Origin: Albimonas marina
Lineage (GTDB): Bacteria > Pseudomonadota > Alphaproteobacteria > Rhodobacterales > Rhodobacteraceae
Assembly (NCBI RefSeq): GCF_029223255.1
Contig: NZ_JARHUC010000007.1
Coordinates: forward strand, 305,715-369,714
DNA length: 64,000 nucleotides
Direction of reading: 5' to 3'
The translations under genes and the position numbers were made by a program. The notes beneath the pieces were generated by a model. It saw only the letters and a list, made by a program, of their open reading frames with translations, was not told the DNA's origin and did no database searches. Shown here piece by piece: positions 9,102-18,371 of this stretch. The number at the start of each line of letters is the position of its first letter. Within the stretch, counting starts at the first letter, position 1.

Positions 9102-11075
9102 ATGGACGCGCTGCGGCTGAGCGAGGTGCAGTCGGCCTGGGTGCAGGTCGCGCTGGTGATCGGCGCGGGCCTGTTGGCGGCCGAGTTCGCGGACCGGCGG
9201 CGCACCGCGCACCGGATGGTGATCTTCGCGATCTCGGGCGTGCTCGCCATCCGCTACGGCTGGTGGCGCGCGACCGAGACGCTGGCCCCCTTCGGCCTGA
9301 CCTGGGACTGCCTGGCGAGCTGGACCTTCTTCGCCATCGAGGCGGGGGCGATCCTGTCCTCGCTCTCGGCCTTCGCCATCCTCAGCCGCACGAAGGCGCG
9401 GCACGCGGAGTCGACCCGGCACGCCGGCTGGTGGGGGCAGGGGCCCGCGCCGCGCGTGGCGATCCTGATCGCCACCTACAACGAAAGCCGCGAGGTGCTG
9501 GAGCGCACCATCGTCGGCGCCAAGGCCCTGCGCCATCCGGCCAAGGAGATCCTGGTCCTCGACGACGGGCGGCGGGAGTGGCTGGGCGAGTTCTGCCGCG
9601 AGCTGGGCGTGCGCCACGTCACCCGCCCCGACAACAGCCACGCCAAGGCCGGCAACATCAACCACGGCCTCGCCCTGCTGCGGGCCGAGGGGCCGCCGGA
9701 CTACGTGGCGGTGCTCGACGCCGACTTCGTGCCCCACCAGGGGTTCCTGTCGCGCACGCTGGCGCTGTTCCACGAACCCGACGTGGGGTTGGTGCAGACG
9801 CCGCAGCACTTCTTCAACCCCGACCCGATCCAGCACAACCTGGGCCTCTCGCGCTCCTACCCCGACGAGCAGCGGTTCTTCTTCGACCATCTCCAGCCCG
9901 CCCGCGACGCCTGGGGGATCGCCTTCTGCTGCGGCACCTCCTCGATCGCGCGGTGGGAGGCGCTCGACGCGATCGGCGGCTTCCCCACCGGCTCGATCAC
10001 CGAGGATTTCCTCGTCACCCTCACCATGCAGGACGCGGGCTGGCGCACCGTCTACCTCGACGAGCCGCTGACCGAGGGACTCGCCCCCGAGGGGCTGAAG
10101 GAATACGTCACCCAGCGCGCCCGCTGGTGCCTGGGCCTGATGCAGATCGCGCGCGGAAACCTGGGCCCGCTGTCGCGCAACCGCCTGCGCTGGGTGGACC
10201 GGTGGTCGGTGATCGACTCGGTCCTCTACTGGACCACGACCTACACCTTCCGCCTCGCGGCGCTGAGCTTCCCGCTGCTCTACTGGTTCTTCGGGATCAC
10301 CGTGGTCGACGCGCGCGTGCCCGACGTGATCAGCTATTTCGGGGTCTATTTCGTGTGGGTGCTGCTGGCGCTGAACGTGGTCTCGCGCGGGCTGGTGGTG
10401 CCGCTGGTCAACGACGTCAGCCAGATGCTGGGGGCGATCCCCATCGCGCGGGCGGCCTTCACCGGCCTGATCCAGCCCCACGGCCACCCGTTCAAGGTGA
10501 CGGCGAAGGGCGGGGACCGGGACAAGGTGGTGGTGCAATGGGCGCTGATGCGCCCGTTCCTGGTCCTGCTGGGGCTGACGCTGCTGGGGCTGACCATCGG
10601 CATCGCCTCGCCCCGCTTCGCCTTCGGCGAGGCCGGCGACGGCAAGACCGTGATCCTGTTCTGGACCGTCTACAACGTCCTCGTGCTGGCCCTGACCCTG
10701 CTGGTGTGCATCGAGCTGCCCCGCGCCGAGCGCCACGTCGCCGACGGGCCCGAGCGCGCGGCGCTGGAGATCGACGGCGTGCAGGAGCGGGTGTGGCTGG
10801 CCGAGCTGACCTCGGAAGGGGCGCGCGTGCGCGGCCGCCAGCCGGCACCGGGGACGGCGGCGGTGCTGCACGTGCCCGACGTGGGCCCGGTCGCGGCGAT
10901 GGTGCGCGCCACCTCCGGCGACGGGGTGCGCCTGCGCCTCGATCCCACGCCCGAGCAGCGCGAGGCGCTGCTGCGCCGCTTCTACACCACCGGCGAGGCG
11001 CCGGGCGCCACGCGCACCAGGCTGATGGGGCTGGCGGGGGACTTCGGCTCCCGCCTACTGGGCCTGCGCCGCTGA
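9102..11075 (+). CDS. Processive family 2 glycosyltransferase (cellulose/curdlan/alginate synthase type)
   Basis: This 657-residue membrane protein has about three N-terminal and four C-terminal hydrophobic segments around a cytosolic GT-A domain. The synthase motifs are intact: DDG at 154-156, DAD at 206-208, TED at 300-302 and QRARW at 338-342, which together define processive beta-glycan synthases. After the last membrane segments a soluble tail (about 545-657) looks like a worn PilZ domain: 'ELTSEG' sits where DxSxxG is expected, and a clear RxxxR is lacking, so c-di-GMP control is uncertain. It follows the HlyD-like gene by 8 bp. Substrate and polymer (beta-glucan, alginate-like or other) cannot be told from the sequence. 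Confidence 0.85.
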   Translation: MDALRLSEVQSAWVQVALVIGAGLLAAEFADRRRTAHRMVIFAISGVLAIRYGWWRATETLAPFGLTWDCLASWTFFAIEAGAILSSLSAFAILSRTKARHAESTRHAGWWGQGPAPRVAILIATYNESREVLERTIVGAKALRHPAKEILVLDDGRREWLGEFCRELGVRHVTRPDNSHAKAGNINHGLALLRAEGPPDYVAVLDADFVPHQGFLSRTLALFHEPDVGLVQTPQHFFNPDPIQHNLGLSRSYPDEQRFFFDHLQPARDAWGIAFCCGTSSIARWEALDAIGGFPTGSITEDFLVTLTMQDAGWRTVYLDEPLTEGLAPEGLKEYVTQRARWCLGLMQIARGNLGPLSRNRLRWVDRWSVIDSVLYWTTTYTFRLAALSFPLLYWFFGITVVDARVPDVISYFGVYFVWVLLALNVVSRGLVVPLVNDVSQMLGAIPIARAAFTGLIQPHGHPFKVTAKGGDRDKVVVQWALMRPFLVLLGLTLLGLTIGIASPRFAFGEAGDGKTVILFWTVYNVLVLALTLLVCIELPRAERHVADGPERAALEIDGVQERVWLAELTSEGARVRGRQPAPGTAAVLHVPDVGPVAAMVRATSGDGVRLRLDPTPEQREALLRRFYTTGEAPGATRTRLMGLAGDFGSRLLGLRR

Positions 11076-11100
11076 GGCCCGGCCCCCCGGCGGGGCGCGC

Positions 11101-12198
11101 CTAGCGCCCCGTGCCGTCCCCGCGCGAGGCGAGGCGGCTGATCGCGTGGGAGAACCGCGCGAGGTCCGCCGTGCGCCGCGATTCCTCGGGGTAGACGTCG
11201 CGCCCGTCCGCGATCGCCTCGGCCGAGCGCGACAGCCGGTCGAAGGGCCGCGCCACGATCCAGCCGAAGATCAGGCCGGCCGCTGCGAACACCGCCGCCG
11301 CCACGGCCAGCCCGAGGTCGAGCCGCAGCGTCGTCGCCGCGCGCTGTTCGGCCAGCAGCGCCGGGTCCACGCGCGCGATCAGGCCCCAGCCGAAGGCCGG
11401 CAGGTCGCGATAGGTGATCGAGGGGGCCACCGCCGACAGCGAGGCGACGCCGTCGGGCCAGGTCTCGACCACCGTCGACTGGGCGCCGACGGTCGCGGCC
11501 CGCATGCTGGCGAGGTCGAAGGCCGCGCCCTGCATCTCGGCGGGGCCCACGACCACGGTGCCGTCGCGGTCGACCACCACCGCCTCGATCCCCACCATCG
11601 CGGCGGTCTCGGCCAGGTACGCCTGGGCCCAGGCGAAGTTCACGTGAAAGCCCACCACCCCGATCGCCCGCCCGTCCGCGTCCGGGATCGGGGCGGCGAG
11701 GTCGAGGAACCGCGGCGGCGCGCCGTCGGGTCCGGCGGGCAGCAGCCCGGCGAGCAGCTTCGCCTCGTGCACGTCGCCGGCGAAGGGGCCGCGCAGGCCC
11801 GCGTCGAACCAGGGCCGCCCCGCGACCGAGCCGCCCTCCAGCATCCCGTAGGAGGCCGCGGTCACGGTCCCGTCCAACGCCGCGATCCCGGCCCAGGAGA
11901 TGCGCGAGCCGTCGCCCACCACCAGGTCCAGCGCCGGCCGGGCCGCCGCGCCCTCGCCCGGCGAGACGCTGGGCGCGAGCGTCGCCACGTCGCGCCAGTC
12001 GGAATGGATCGCCCGCACGAACAGCCGCCCCACCGCGTTCGCGCGCTGCAGCGTCACCTCCTCGAGCACCGCGCGCTCGAACCGCGCGGCCGCGTCGCGC
12101 GCGGCGAGCGCGAGCCCCGCCGAGACCACCGCCGCGGAGGCGAAGACGAAGATGAGAAACTGGGTCAGCAGGGTCGGACGCAACGCACGGGACGCCAT
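11101..12198 (-). CDS. Membrane-anchored Cache sensor protein without output domain
   Basis: This 365-residue protein has an N-terminal membrane segment (about residues 10-35), a periplasmic double-Cache-like region (about 40-285, with 'IGVVGFHVNFAWAQ' and 'GWGLIARVD' strands), a second membrane segment (about 300-320) and a short HAMP-like tail ending at residue 365. No kinase, GGDEF, EAL or methyl-accepting domain follows, so it either signals through a partner or is a truncated receptor. ATG 12198 is chosen because GGAGAG lies 8 bp upstream; an in-frame ATG at 12213 has no ribosome site. It is convergent with the GT2 synthase, with a 25-bp gap, which suggests a role in surface-polysaccharide control by context only. 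Confidence 0.7.
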   Translation of the reverse strand: MASRALRPTLLTQFLIFVFASAAVVSAGLALAARDAAARFERAVLEEVTLQRANAVGRLFVRAIHSDWRDVATLAPSVSPGEGAAARPALDLVVGDGSRISWAGIAALDGTVTAASYGMLEGGSVAGRPWFDAGLRGPFAGDVHEAKLLAGLLPAGPDGAPPRFLDLAAPIPDADGRAIGVVGFHVNFAWAQAYLAETAAMVGIEAVVVDRDGTVVVGPAEMQGAAFDLASMRAATVGAQSTVVETWPDGVASLSAVAPSITYRDLPAFGWGLIARVDPALLAEQRAATTLRLDLGLAVAAAVFAAAGLIFGWIVARPFDRLSRSAEAIADGRDVYPEESRRTADLARFSHAISRLASRGDGTGR

Positions 12199-12655
12199 GT
12201 GGGATCTCTCCATCGACAAGCGCCGCGAGCGTGCCTTCCGATCCCCGCCGCCGCCAGTCATTCCGCAGCGCGAAGCGCCGACCCACGCGCACTGCGGCCC
12301 GCGGCCCACGGGCGGTGAAACGATCCCCTCCGCGGCCGCCGGACCGTCTCCGATCGGGCGCGGTCCGCGGGGGCCCCGGAGGCCTCCGGAAGGCGCTCGC
12401 GAAGGCGGCCGAGCGGCCCCGCGCGGCCGTCGAGAGGCCCGGCCGAAGCCGAAGGTTTCCGCCTGCAACCGCGTCGGGCGGTTTGATCTGACCGTTTGCG
12501 CACTAGGTAAAGACCACGACCCGAACCGCATGCAGCCGACGCAGGGGTCAGCCTCCGCCGCGATCACAGGGGGTTCCCTCGTCCCGAACGGCGCGCCGCC
12601 GCGCCCGCTCGGGGCGCGTCGCCGCGTGCAGAAACGCGATCAACGGAGGGACCGA
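12199..12655. other. Intergenic region upstream of the Cache and ATP-grasp genes
   Basis: 457 bp between divergent starts. I see no convincing gene: reading frames here are continuations of neighbouring frames with arginine/proline-rich, shadow-like composition. A TTGATC followed about 17 bp later by a TAGGTAAA-like stretch near 12480-12510 is a weak promoter candidate for the rightward genes. Confidence 0.4.
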
Positions 12656-13882
12656 ATGGCTGACTACAACCCCGACAAGGGCTACGTCGCTCTGCTCGGC
12701 TGGAGCCTCAACGCGATCGACGCGGTCGACCGGTTCGACCGACGCTACGTCGTCGTGGCCCCGCCCTGGGCGGAGCCCTACTGCACCGAGAACGACATTC
12801 CCTACATCTCCTGGGACTTCTCGCGCCTCAACGAACGCTCTTGGGAGCTGGCGCAGACCCTCAAGGAGAAGGGCGTCGACGTCGCCATCCCGCTGTTCGA
12901 GGAGACGGTGGAATGGGCCGGCGCGGTCAACGCCGTGCTGCTGGGCAACCCGCGCCTGCTGGGCCAGTCGATGCTGTTCCGCGACAAGTCGCTGATGAAG
13001 CGCCGCGCGCAGCTGGGCGGCATCCGCGTGGGCGTGTTCGAGGAGGCCGACGACCGCGCCGACGTGATCCGCTTCCTCAAGCGGGTGAACCAGACGCTGC
13101 TGAAGCTCGACGGCGACCCCAACGACCCGATCCACTTCAAGGCCTTCGACAAGTCCGGCACCGCGGGCCACCGCGTGATCCGCACGCCCGAGGACGTGGA
13201 CAACATCCCCGACGACGAGTTCCCGGCCCTGCTGGAGAGCCATCTCGACGGGTGGGAGTTCGCGGTCGAGGCCTGGATCAAGGACCGCAAGATCCAGTTC
13301 CTCAACATCTCCGAATACGTGACGCTGGGCTATTCGGTCTTCGTGCCGGCGACGCCCGAGCTGGAGGCGCACCGCGCCCGCATCACCGAGGAGATCGAGA
13401 AGCTGATCGAGGCCTTCGACATCGACTTCGGCTTCATCCACCCGGAATACTTCCTGACCGCCGACAACCGCCTCTACTTCGGCGAGGTCGCCTACCGTCC
13501 GCCGGGCTTCAACGCGCTGGAGCTGATCGAGCGGGCCTACGGGTTCAACGGCTACCAGGGCCTGGTGCTGATGTTCGATCCCAAGACCACGCAGGACGAG
13601 ATCGACGCCTTCTTCCCCAAGGAGGTGGTGGACGCGAAGGGCCACGCCGGCTGCTTCGGCGTCTATCCCCGCCGCCGGGTGGTCAGCCGCCTCGAGGTGC
13701 CCCAGGAGACGGCGGAGAACCCGTATTTCGAGTATCACCAGCTCGCCGAGCCGATGGAGCAGAAGGTGACCAAGCGCACCGCCTTCGGCACCCACTGGGG
13801 GCTGGCCTACTTCTTCGGCGAGGATCCCCACACGCTGCGGGATCTGCTGAAACGTCAGGAAGAACTCGACTTTTACGTCTGA
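12656..13882 (+). CDS. ATP-grasp ligase of unknown substrate
   Basis: This 408-residue protein is an ATP-grasp enzyme: 'FRDKSLMKRRA' (108-118) opens the central domain, 'FKAFDKSGTAGH' (161-172) gives the ATP lysine and flexible loop, and 'HPEYF' (262-266) with 'FGEVAYRPPG' (275-284) give the metal-binding Glu region typical of PurK/biotin-carboxylase-like carboxylate-amine ligases. Start ATG 12656 has a GGAGGG site 6 bp upstream. Such enzymes activate a carboxylate as acyl phosphate and join it to an amine or other nucleophile. It ends 41 bp before the papain-like gene, which strongly suggests a shared function, perhaps making and cleaving or ligating a peptide-like bond. It matches no named pathway enzyme that I recognise. 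Confidence 0.8.
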   Translation: MADYNPDKGYVALLGWSLNAIDAVDRFDRRYVVVAPPWAEPYCTENDIPYISWDFSRLNERSWELAQTLKEKGVDVAIPLFEETVEWAGAVNAVLLGNPRLLGQSMLFRDKSLMKRRAQLGGIRVGVFEEADDRADVIRFLKRVNQTLLKLDGDPNDPIHFKAFDKSGTAGHRVIRTPEDVDNIPDDEFPALLESHLDGWEFAVEAWIKDRKIQFLNISEYVTLGYSVFVPATPELEAHRARITEEIEKLIEAFDIDFGFIHPEYFLTADNRLYFGEVAYRPPGFNALELIERAYGFNGYQGLVLMFDPKTTQDEIDAFFPKEVVDAKGHAGCFGVYPRRRVVSRLEVPQETAENPYFEYHQLAEPMEQKVTKRTAFGTHWGLAYFFGEDPHTLRDLLKRQEELDFYV

Positions 13883-13923
13883 GCGCGATTGTCGACGGCT
13901 CCGGAAACAGGCAAGAGAGAGCC

Positions 13924-15981
13924 ATGAACAGTCAGACGCCCGATGCGCAGGGGTCGGCCGCGCCGACCGACGCGCAGAGGCTGGCGGCGACGCTGGACGC
14001 GGCGCTGGAGCGGCTGGAGCAGGCCCGCCCCTTCGCCAAGCATCGCCACCAGCCGCCCGTGCTGGCCGTCGTGGGCCGCATGATCGCGGTCCCCGGCGGG
14101 CTCGAGGCGCTGGACGCGCGCGCCGCGCGCATGGAGGCGGCGGGGATCTTCCAGGGCTCGGACTGGGACAGCCCCCGCACGCTTCTGCCCCAGCTCACCG
14201 GCCAGACGCTGGCCTCCGCCGACATGGCGCTCGTGGCCCTCGAGGTCGCGAGCCTCATGCGCCTGCTCGTCGCCGCCCGCGGCGAGGCGGGGCCCCGCGG
14301 CGTGCCGCAGGAGTTCGCGCGCCATTTCCTGACCCAGGCGCTGGCGCTGAACCTGCGCCACTTCTTCGCCACGACCACCGAGGCGGACCGCCAGGCCGCC
14401 CACCCCGGCCTGCGGCGGACGGTGTTCCGCTACATCGCCGATCACGTCGGGCTCGAGGACGTGCTGGGCGTGCTGGTGGACGAGATCTGGCGCATCCTCG
14501 ACCAGCGGCCGGTGCAGACCGGGCCGGTGAAGGAGATGATCACCCAGATCTCCATCGCCATGACCCGCGCCGACGTCGCCGCGGGGCGCGCCCGCTCGGG
14601 CGCCGAGCGTCTGGTGGCGGCCCTCTTCGGGCCCACCACCCAGTGCCGCGACGACCCCGGCCTCGCGGTCTATTTCGAACGGCTGAGCCATCTCGACGAG
14701 GCCGCCCTGATGCATGAGGCGACGGGCTTCGCGCGCGCCATGCACGACACCGGCCTCGTCTCGGACTACCACGCCGCCTTCCTGCGCTGGATCGTGTGCG
14801 AGACCGACGTGGACGTGGTCGACGAGGCGCTGGGCCTCGGCCCCACGGGGCGCGAGTGCCGGCGGCGCTGGCGCGGCCTGGTCGACGAGCTGGTGGCCTT
14901 CGCGATCTCCGAACGCAGCCCCCAGGCGGTGCACGGCCTCGCGCTGATGCTGGAGCGGGGCCTCCTGCACGTGCCCCCCATCGCGCCGGCCCTGCGCCGG
15001 CAGATGACCGCCCGCGCGGCGCCCGCGGTGGCCGAGCGGCTGAGCCTGGCCTACGGGGCGGAGCTCTCGGCCGAGGTGCGCCTGCTCGCCGGCGTGCTCG
15101 AGGTTCTGGGCCAGCCGCTGGGCGTGGGGCAGGGGGCCAACCCCACCTGCCAGTCGGCGCGCGCCATCGCCATGTGGTCGATGAACGATCCCGACTTCCT
15201 GCTGCACCTCGTCGCCCAGGCGACCGAGTTCGACGCGGTGCTGATGCATTTCGAAGGCCGCCCGATCCGCTCCTCCGAGCTTCCGGCGGGGCTGGCGGCG
15301 GGCGCGCCGCTCGACGCCGATCCGGTCTCGGTGCTGCTGGTGCCGCATCTCGACCGGATCTACGCCGAGATGGGGCGCCTGTGCGCCGAGCGGGGCGGCG
15401 ATCCGCACCGCTGGATCAACCCCGAGTTCCACGGCTGGTGGGTGCCGCGGGAGTGCCTGGTGGCCGTCGACGTCGCCACCGGCCGGCTGGCGGCGTTCGA
15501 CGCCTTCCTCACCCGCTTCTTCCAGGCCTACGACCCGCGCTTCAACGGCGGGCGCCCGGTGATCCACCCCCAGCCCGCGGGGGTCGCCGCCACCGACAGC
15601 GCCGCGCGGTTCGTGGGCTGGCACGCCATCGCCATCCAGCGCGTGGCCGAGGACCAGCACGGCGAGATGCGGGTCTATTTCTACAACCCCAACAACGACA
15701 GCGGCCAGGACTGGGGCGGGGGCATCGTGGTCTCGACCGCCGGCTGCGGGGAGCGTCACGGCGAGGCCTCGCTGCCGATCGAACAATTCGCCGCGCGCCT
15801 CTACCTGTTCCATGACGAGCCGGTCCACGCGCCGGGCGTCGGCGCCCCGGTCCCAGAGCCGATCCTGGCCCGCATCAACGCCATGGTCGCGCAAAGCTGG
15901 GCCGCCGACCGCCTGCCCCCCGACCACCTGTCGCTGGTCGGGGCCGAACCGGGACCGGAGGGCGATCCGGGGAGCGTCTGA
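13924..15981 (+). CDS. Large unknown protein with papain-like Gln/Cys/His/Asn arrangement, partner of ATP-grasp gene
   Basis: This 685-residue cytosolic protein has no signal peptide or membrane segment. The first 390 residues are largely alpha-helical and unrecognised. From about residue 395 it shows a possible papain-like active-site pattern: Q403 six residues before C409 (in 'GQGANPTCQSAR', followed by a helix 'AIAMW'), H567 in 'GWHAIAIQRV', and N588 in 'YFYNPNNDSGQDWG'. Papain has Gln19, Cys25, His158 and Asn175 in this order and with the same Gln-Cys spacing. Invariant-looking 'NPEFHGWWVPRE' (499-510) lies between. A thiol peptidase, transglutaminase or peptide-bond-forming role is possible. 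Start ATG 13924 follows GAGAGAG. Function is inference; the family is not one I can name. Confidence 0.65.
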   Translation: MNSQTPDAQGSAAPTDAQRLAATLDAALERLEQARPFAKHRHQPPVLAVVGRMIAVPGGLEALDARAARMEAAGIFQGSDWDSPRTLLPQLTGQTLASADMALVALEVASLMRLLVAARGEAGPRGVPQEFARHFLTQALALNLRHFFATTTEADRQAAHPGLRRTVFRYIADHVGLEDVLGVLVDEIWRILDQRPVQTGPVKEMITQISIAMTRADVAAGRARSGAERLVAALFGPTTQCRDDPGLAVYFERLSHLDEAALMHEATGFARAMHDTGLVSDYHAAFLRWIVCETDVDVVDEALGLGPTGRECRRRWRGLVDELVAFAISERSPQAVHGLALMLERGLLHVPPIAPALRRQMTARAAPAVAERLSLAYGAELSAEVRLLAGVLEVLGQPLGVGQGANPTCQSARAIAMWSMNDPDFLLHLVAQATEFDAVLMHFEGRPIRSSELPAGLAAGAPLDADPVSVLLVPHLDRIYAEMGRLCAERGGDPHRWINPEFHGWWVPRECLVAVDVATGRLAAFDAFLTRFFQAYDPRFNGGRPVIHPQPAGVAATDSAARFVGWHAIAIQRVAEDQHGEMRVYFYNPNNDSGQDWGGGIVVSTAGCGERHGEASLPIEQFAARLYLFHDEPVHAPGVGAPVPEPILARINAMVAQSWAADRLPPDHLSLVGAEPGPEGDPGSV

Positions 15982-15990
15982 GGCGACCGC

Positions 15991-16965
15991 TCAGAGCCGC
16001 CGGATCTGCGTCTCGATCAGGCTCAGCACCCGGGCGACGGGGGGCGGGGGCGGCTCGTCCGCGCGCAGGATCAGCGAGAACGGGGTCACCGCGATGTCCT
16101 CGGCCACGTCGAGCCGGCGGATGTTCCCGCTCAGCCCGCTGCGGGAGGCGAAGAACTCCGCCACCGCCCGCGACAGCGGCGCGACCGCGTTGGTGTCCGA
16201 GACCAGCGCCAGCGTCAGCAGGATCGAGGAGGTGCCCAGCACCCGCTTCGGCTGCGGCAGGCCGCGGGCCAGCAGCCAGCTTTCGACCGTGCGCCGCTGC
16301 AGGCCGCCGGGCGGCTGCATCACCCAGTCGTAGATCAGGCAATCCTCGATCCGCACCCGCTCGAGCCGGGTCAGCGGATGCTCCAGCCGCACCACCAGGC
16401 TGACCGGCTCGGGGCCGATGGGGCGAAGCGAGACGGCGCGCGCGTCGAGCTCGTCGGGCAGGCGGCCGATGTAGAAATCGAGCTCCAGCCTCAGCAGCTG
16501 CTCGGCGAGCTTGTCGGAGGTGTCGACCTGCACCGAGACCTCGATCTCGGGATAGGTCACCCGCAGCTCCCGGATCACCGGCAGCACGATCTCGAGCGCC
16601 GGGCCCGTGACGGCGCCGATGCGCACCAGGCCCCGGGCGCCGCGGGTCGTCTCCTGGATCTCGTCGAAGCCCTGGTCGAGCTGGCGCAGCACGATCTCGG
16701 CCCGCGCCGCCAGCAGCCCGCCCGCCTCGGTCAACGTCACGCCCCGCGGGTGGCGGACGTAGAGCGGCGCGCCGGCGGCCTTCTGCAGCTCCGCCAGCAG
16801 GCGCGAGGCGGCGGGCTGGGTGATGCCGAGCTGCGCCGCGGCCGCCGAGATCCGCCCCGTCTCCGCCAGCGCCGCCAGCAGCCGCAGCTGGGAGAAGCGC
16901 AGCCCCCGGCGCAGCAGCGCGTCGCGGCGGGGCGGCTCGGTCGCGCCTGGGGGCCTGCGGGGCAC
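15991..16965 (-). CDS. gbpR: LysR-family regulator of the sugar operon, GbpR type
   Basis: This 324-residue LysR protein has an N-terminal winged helix-turn-helix (about residues 20-80: 'FSQLRLLAALAETGRISAAA', then 'LGITQPAASRLL') and a periplasmic-binding-like effector domain (about 105-310). The start is taken as GTG 16965, because AGGAGA lies 7 bp upstream on this strand; no ATG fits. It is divergent from chvE, the arrangement known for GbpR, which controls the chvE/ggu sugar locus in Agrobacterium in response to sugars. It therefore probably regulates the operon starting at 17155, and the dyad overlapping its own ribosome site suggests autoregulation. Confidence 0.8.
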   Translation of the reverse strand: MPRRPPGATEPPRRDALLRRGLRFSQLRLLAALAETGRISAAAAQLGITQPAASRLLAELQKAAGAPLYVRHPRGVTLTEAGGLLAARAEIVLRQLDQGFDEIQETTRGARGLVRIGAVTGPALEIVLPVIRELRVTYPEIEVSVQVDTSDKLAEQLLRLELDFYIGRLPDELDARAVSLRPIGPEPVSLVVRLEHPLTRLERVRIEDCLIYDWVMQPPGGLQRRTVESWLLARGLPQPKRVLGTSSILLTLALVSDTNAVAPLSRAVAEFFASRSGLSGNIRRLDVAEDIAVTPFSLILRADEPPPPPVARVLSLIETQIRRL

Positions 16966-16966
16966 G

Positions 16967-16990
16967 GGATATCTCCTGATTGATATATCC
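16967..16990. promoter_or_regulatory. Candidate LysR operator dyad
   Basis: GGATATC, then 8 bp, then GATATATCC: a nearly perfect inverted repeat in an AT-rich patch between gbpR and chvE. It covers the ribosome site of gbpR, which fits autorepression, and lies about 165 bp upstream of chvE. LysR regulators commonly bind such interrupted dyads; binding itself is inference. Confidence 0.4.
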
Positions 16991-17154
16991 AGAGGCCGAT
17001 TACTGATTTGATCTGCATGTCGACGCAAGGGAAGAAAGAGCCGGTCGACGACGCCGGGCGGGAGGAGCCCGCCGGCGCGCTCGGCGAACACGAAGGCGTC
17101 GGACGCGATCGGCTGGGAGGCTGAGGATCCGCAGGCGCCCAAGGGAGGACACCG

Positions 17155-18228
17155 ATGATTTCCGTCACGCGCCTGCTCGCGACGAGCGCGCTCGCCGCCG
17201 TCGCCCTGTCCGCGGCCCTGCCGGCCTTCGCCGCCGACAAGGGCTACGTCGGCATCGCCATGCCCACCAAGTCCTCGGCGCGCTGGATCGCCGACGGCGA
17301 CAACATGGTGAAGAAGTTCCAGGAGGCCGGCTACGAGACCGATCTCCAGTACGCCGAGGACGACATCCCCAACCAGCTCGCCCAGATCGAGAACATGATC
17401 ACCAAGGGCGTCGACGTGCTGGTGATCGCGGCCATCGACGGCACCACGCTGACCAGCGCGCTGGCCAACGCCGCCGCCGCCGACATCAAGGTGGTGGCCT
17501 ACGACCGGCTGATCCGCGACAGCGGCGACGTCGACTATTACGCCACCTTCGACAACTTCAAGGTGGGCGTGCAGCAGGCCAACACCCTGGTCGACGGGCT
17601 CAAGGAGCGCTTCCCCGACGCGCATCCCTGGAACGTCGAGCTGTTCGGCGGCTCGCCGGACGACAACAACGCCTACTTCTTCTACAACGGCGCGATGTCG
17701 GTGCTTCAGCCGATGATCGACGCGGGCGACGTGGCGATCCCCTCGGGGCAGATGGGCATGGACACCGTCGGCACGCTGCGCTGGGACGGCGCGGTCGCCC
17801 AGGCCCGAATGGACAACCTCTTGTCCGCCAACTACACCGACCAGACGGTGCACGGGGTGCTGTCGCCCTACGACGGGCTGTCGATCGGCATCATCAGCTC
17901 GCTGGGCGGGGTCGGCTACGGCTCGGGCGACATGAAGATGCCCATCGTCACCGGCCAGGACGCCGAGATCCCCTCGATCAAGGCGATCCTGCGGGGCGAC
18001 CAGTACTCCACCATCTTCAAGGACACCCGGGCGCTGGCCGAGGTGACCGTGGGCATGGTCAACGCCCTGATCGAGGGCGGCGAGCCCGAGATCAACGACA
18101 CCACCACCTACGACAACGGCGTGAAGGTCGTCCCCTCCTACCTGCTGGAGCCGGTCCCCGTGACCGAGGCCAACTGGGAGAAGGTGCTGATCGACAGCGG
18201 CTACTACACCGCCGACCAGGTCAACTGA
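17155..18228 (+). CDS. chvE: ChvE-like multiple-monosaccharide periplasmic binding protein
   Basis: This 357-residue protein has a Sec signal peptide ('[18 protein letters not shown]', cleavage after AFA near residue 26) and a type I periplasmic sugar-binding fold ('[18 protein letters not shown]', '[15 protein letters not shown]', '[11 protein letters not shown]', '[14 protein letters not shown]'). Length and motifs match ChvE/MmsE (about 354 residues), which binds arabinose, galactose, xylose and glucose. ATG 17155 has a GGGAGGA site upstream. It is the first gene of the operon with gguA and gguB, separated from gguA by a strong hairpin that may raise its expression relative to the other components. 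XylF-like specificity is the main alternative. Confidence 0.9.
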   Translation: MISVTRLLATSALAAVALSAALPAFAADKGYVGIAMPTKSSARWIADGDNMVKKFQEAGYETDLQYAEDDIPNQLAQIENMITKGVDVLVIAAIDGTTLTSALANAAAADIKVVAYDRLIRDSGDVDYYATFDNFKVGVQQANTLVDGLKERFPDAHPWNVELFGGSPDDNNAYFFYNGAMSVLQPMIDAGDVAIPSGQMGMDTVGTLRWDGAVAQARMDNLLSANYTDQTVHGVLSPYDGLSIGIISSLGGVGYGSGDMKMPIVTGQDAEIPSIKAILRGDQYSTIFKDTRALAEVTVGMVNALIEGGEPEINDTTTYDNGVKVVPSYLLEPVPVTEANWEKVLIDSGYYTADQVN

Positions 18229-18291
18229 GCCCGACCGCCGTCGCGCGGACGGCCGGGGCCCTGCGCCCCGCCGCCGTCCCCGCGACGGACC

Positions 18292-18339
18292 CGGTCCCGC
18301 CGGATCTCCTCCCCGGCGGGACCGCGCGGGCCCTTTTTT
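18292..18339 (+). terminator. Intercistronic hairpin with downstream U tract between chvE and gguA
   Basis: A perfect 12-bp stem (18292-18303 pairing with 18313-18324) with a 9-base loop is followed by a C-rich stretch and six T at 18334-18339. The T run is 9 bp from the stem, so this is probably a partial terminator or mRNA 3' stabiliser, as is common after binding-protein genes in ABC operons. Confidence 0.55.
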
Positions 18340-18371
18340 CTTCCCCCCTCCCATCCAAGGAGCAGCCGGAC

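Noticed and set aside
16966..18354. Long N-terminal extension of the LysR gene
   Set aside because: It overlaps chvE in antisense. The GTG at 16965 has an AGGAGA site and gives a normal LysR length.
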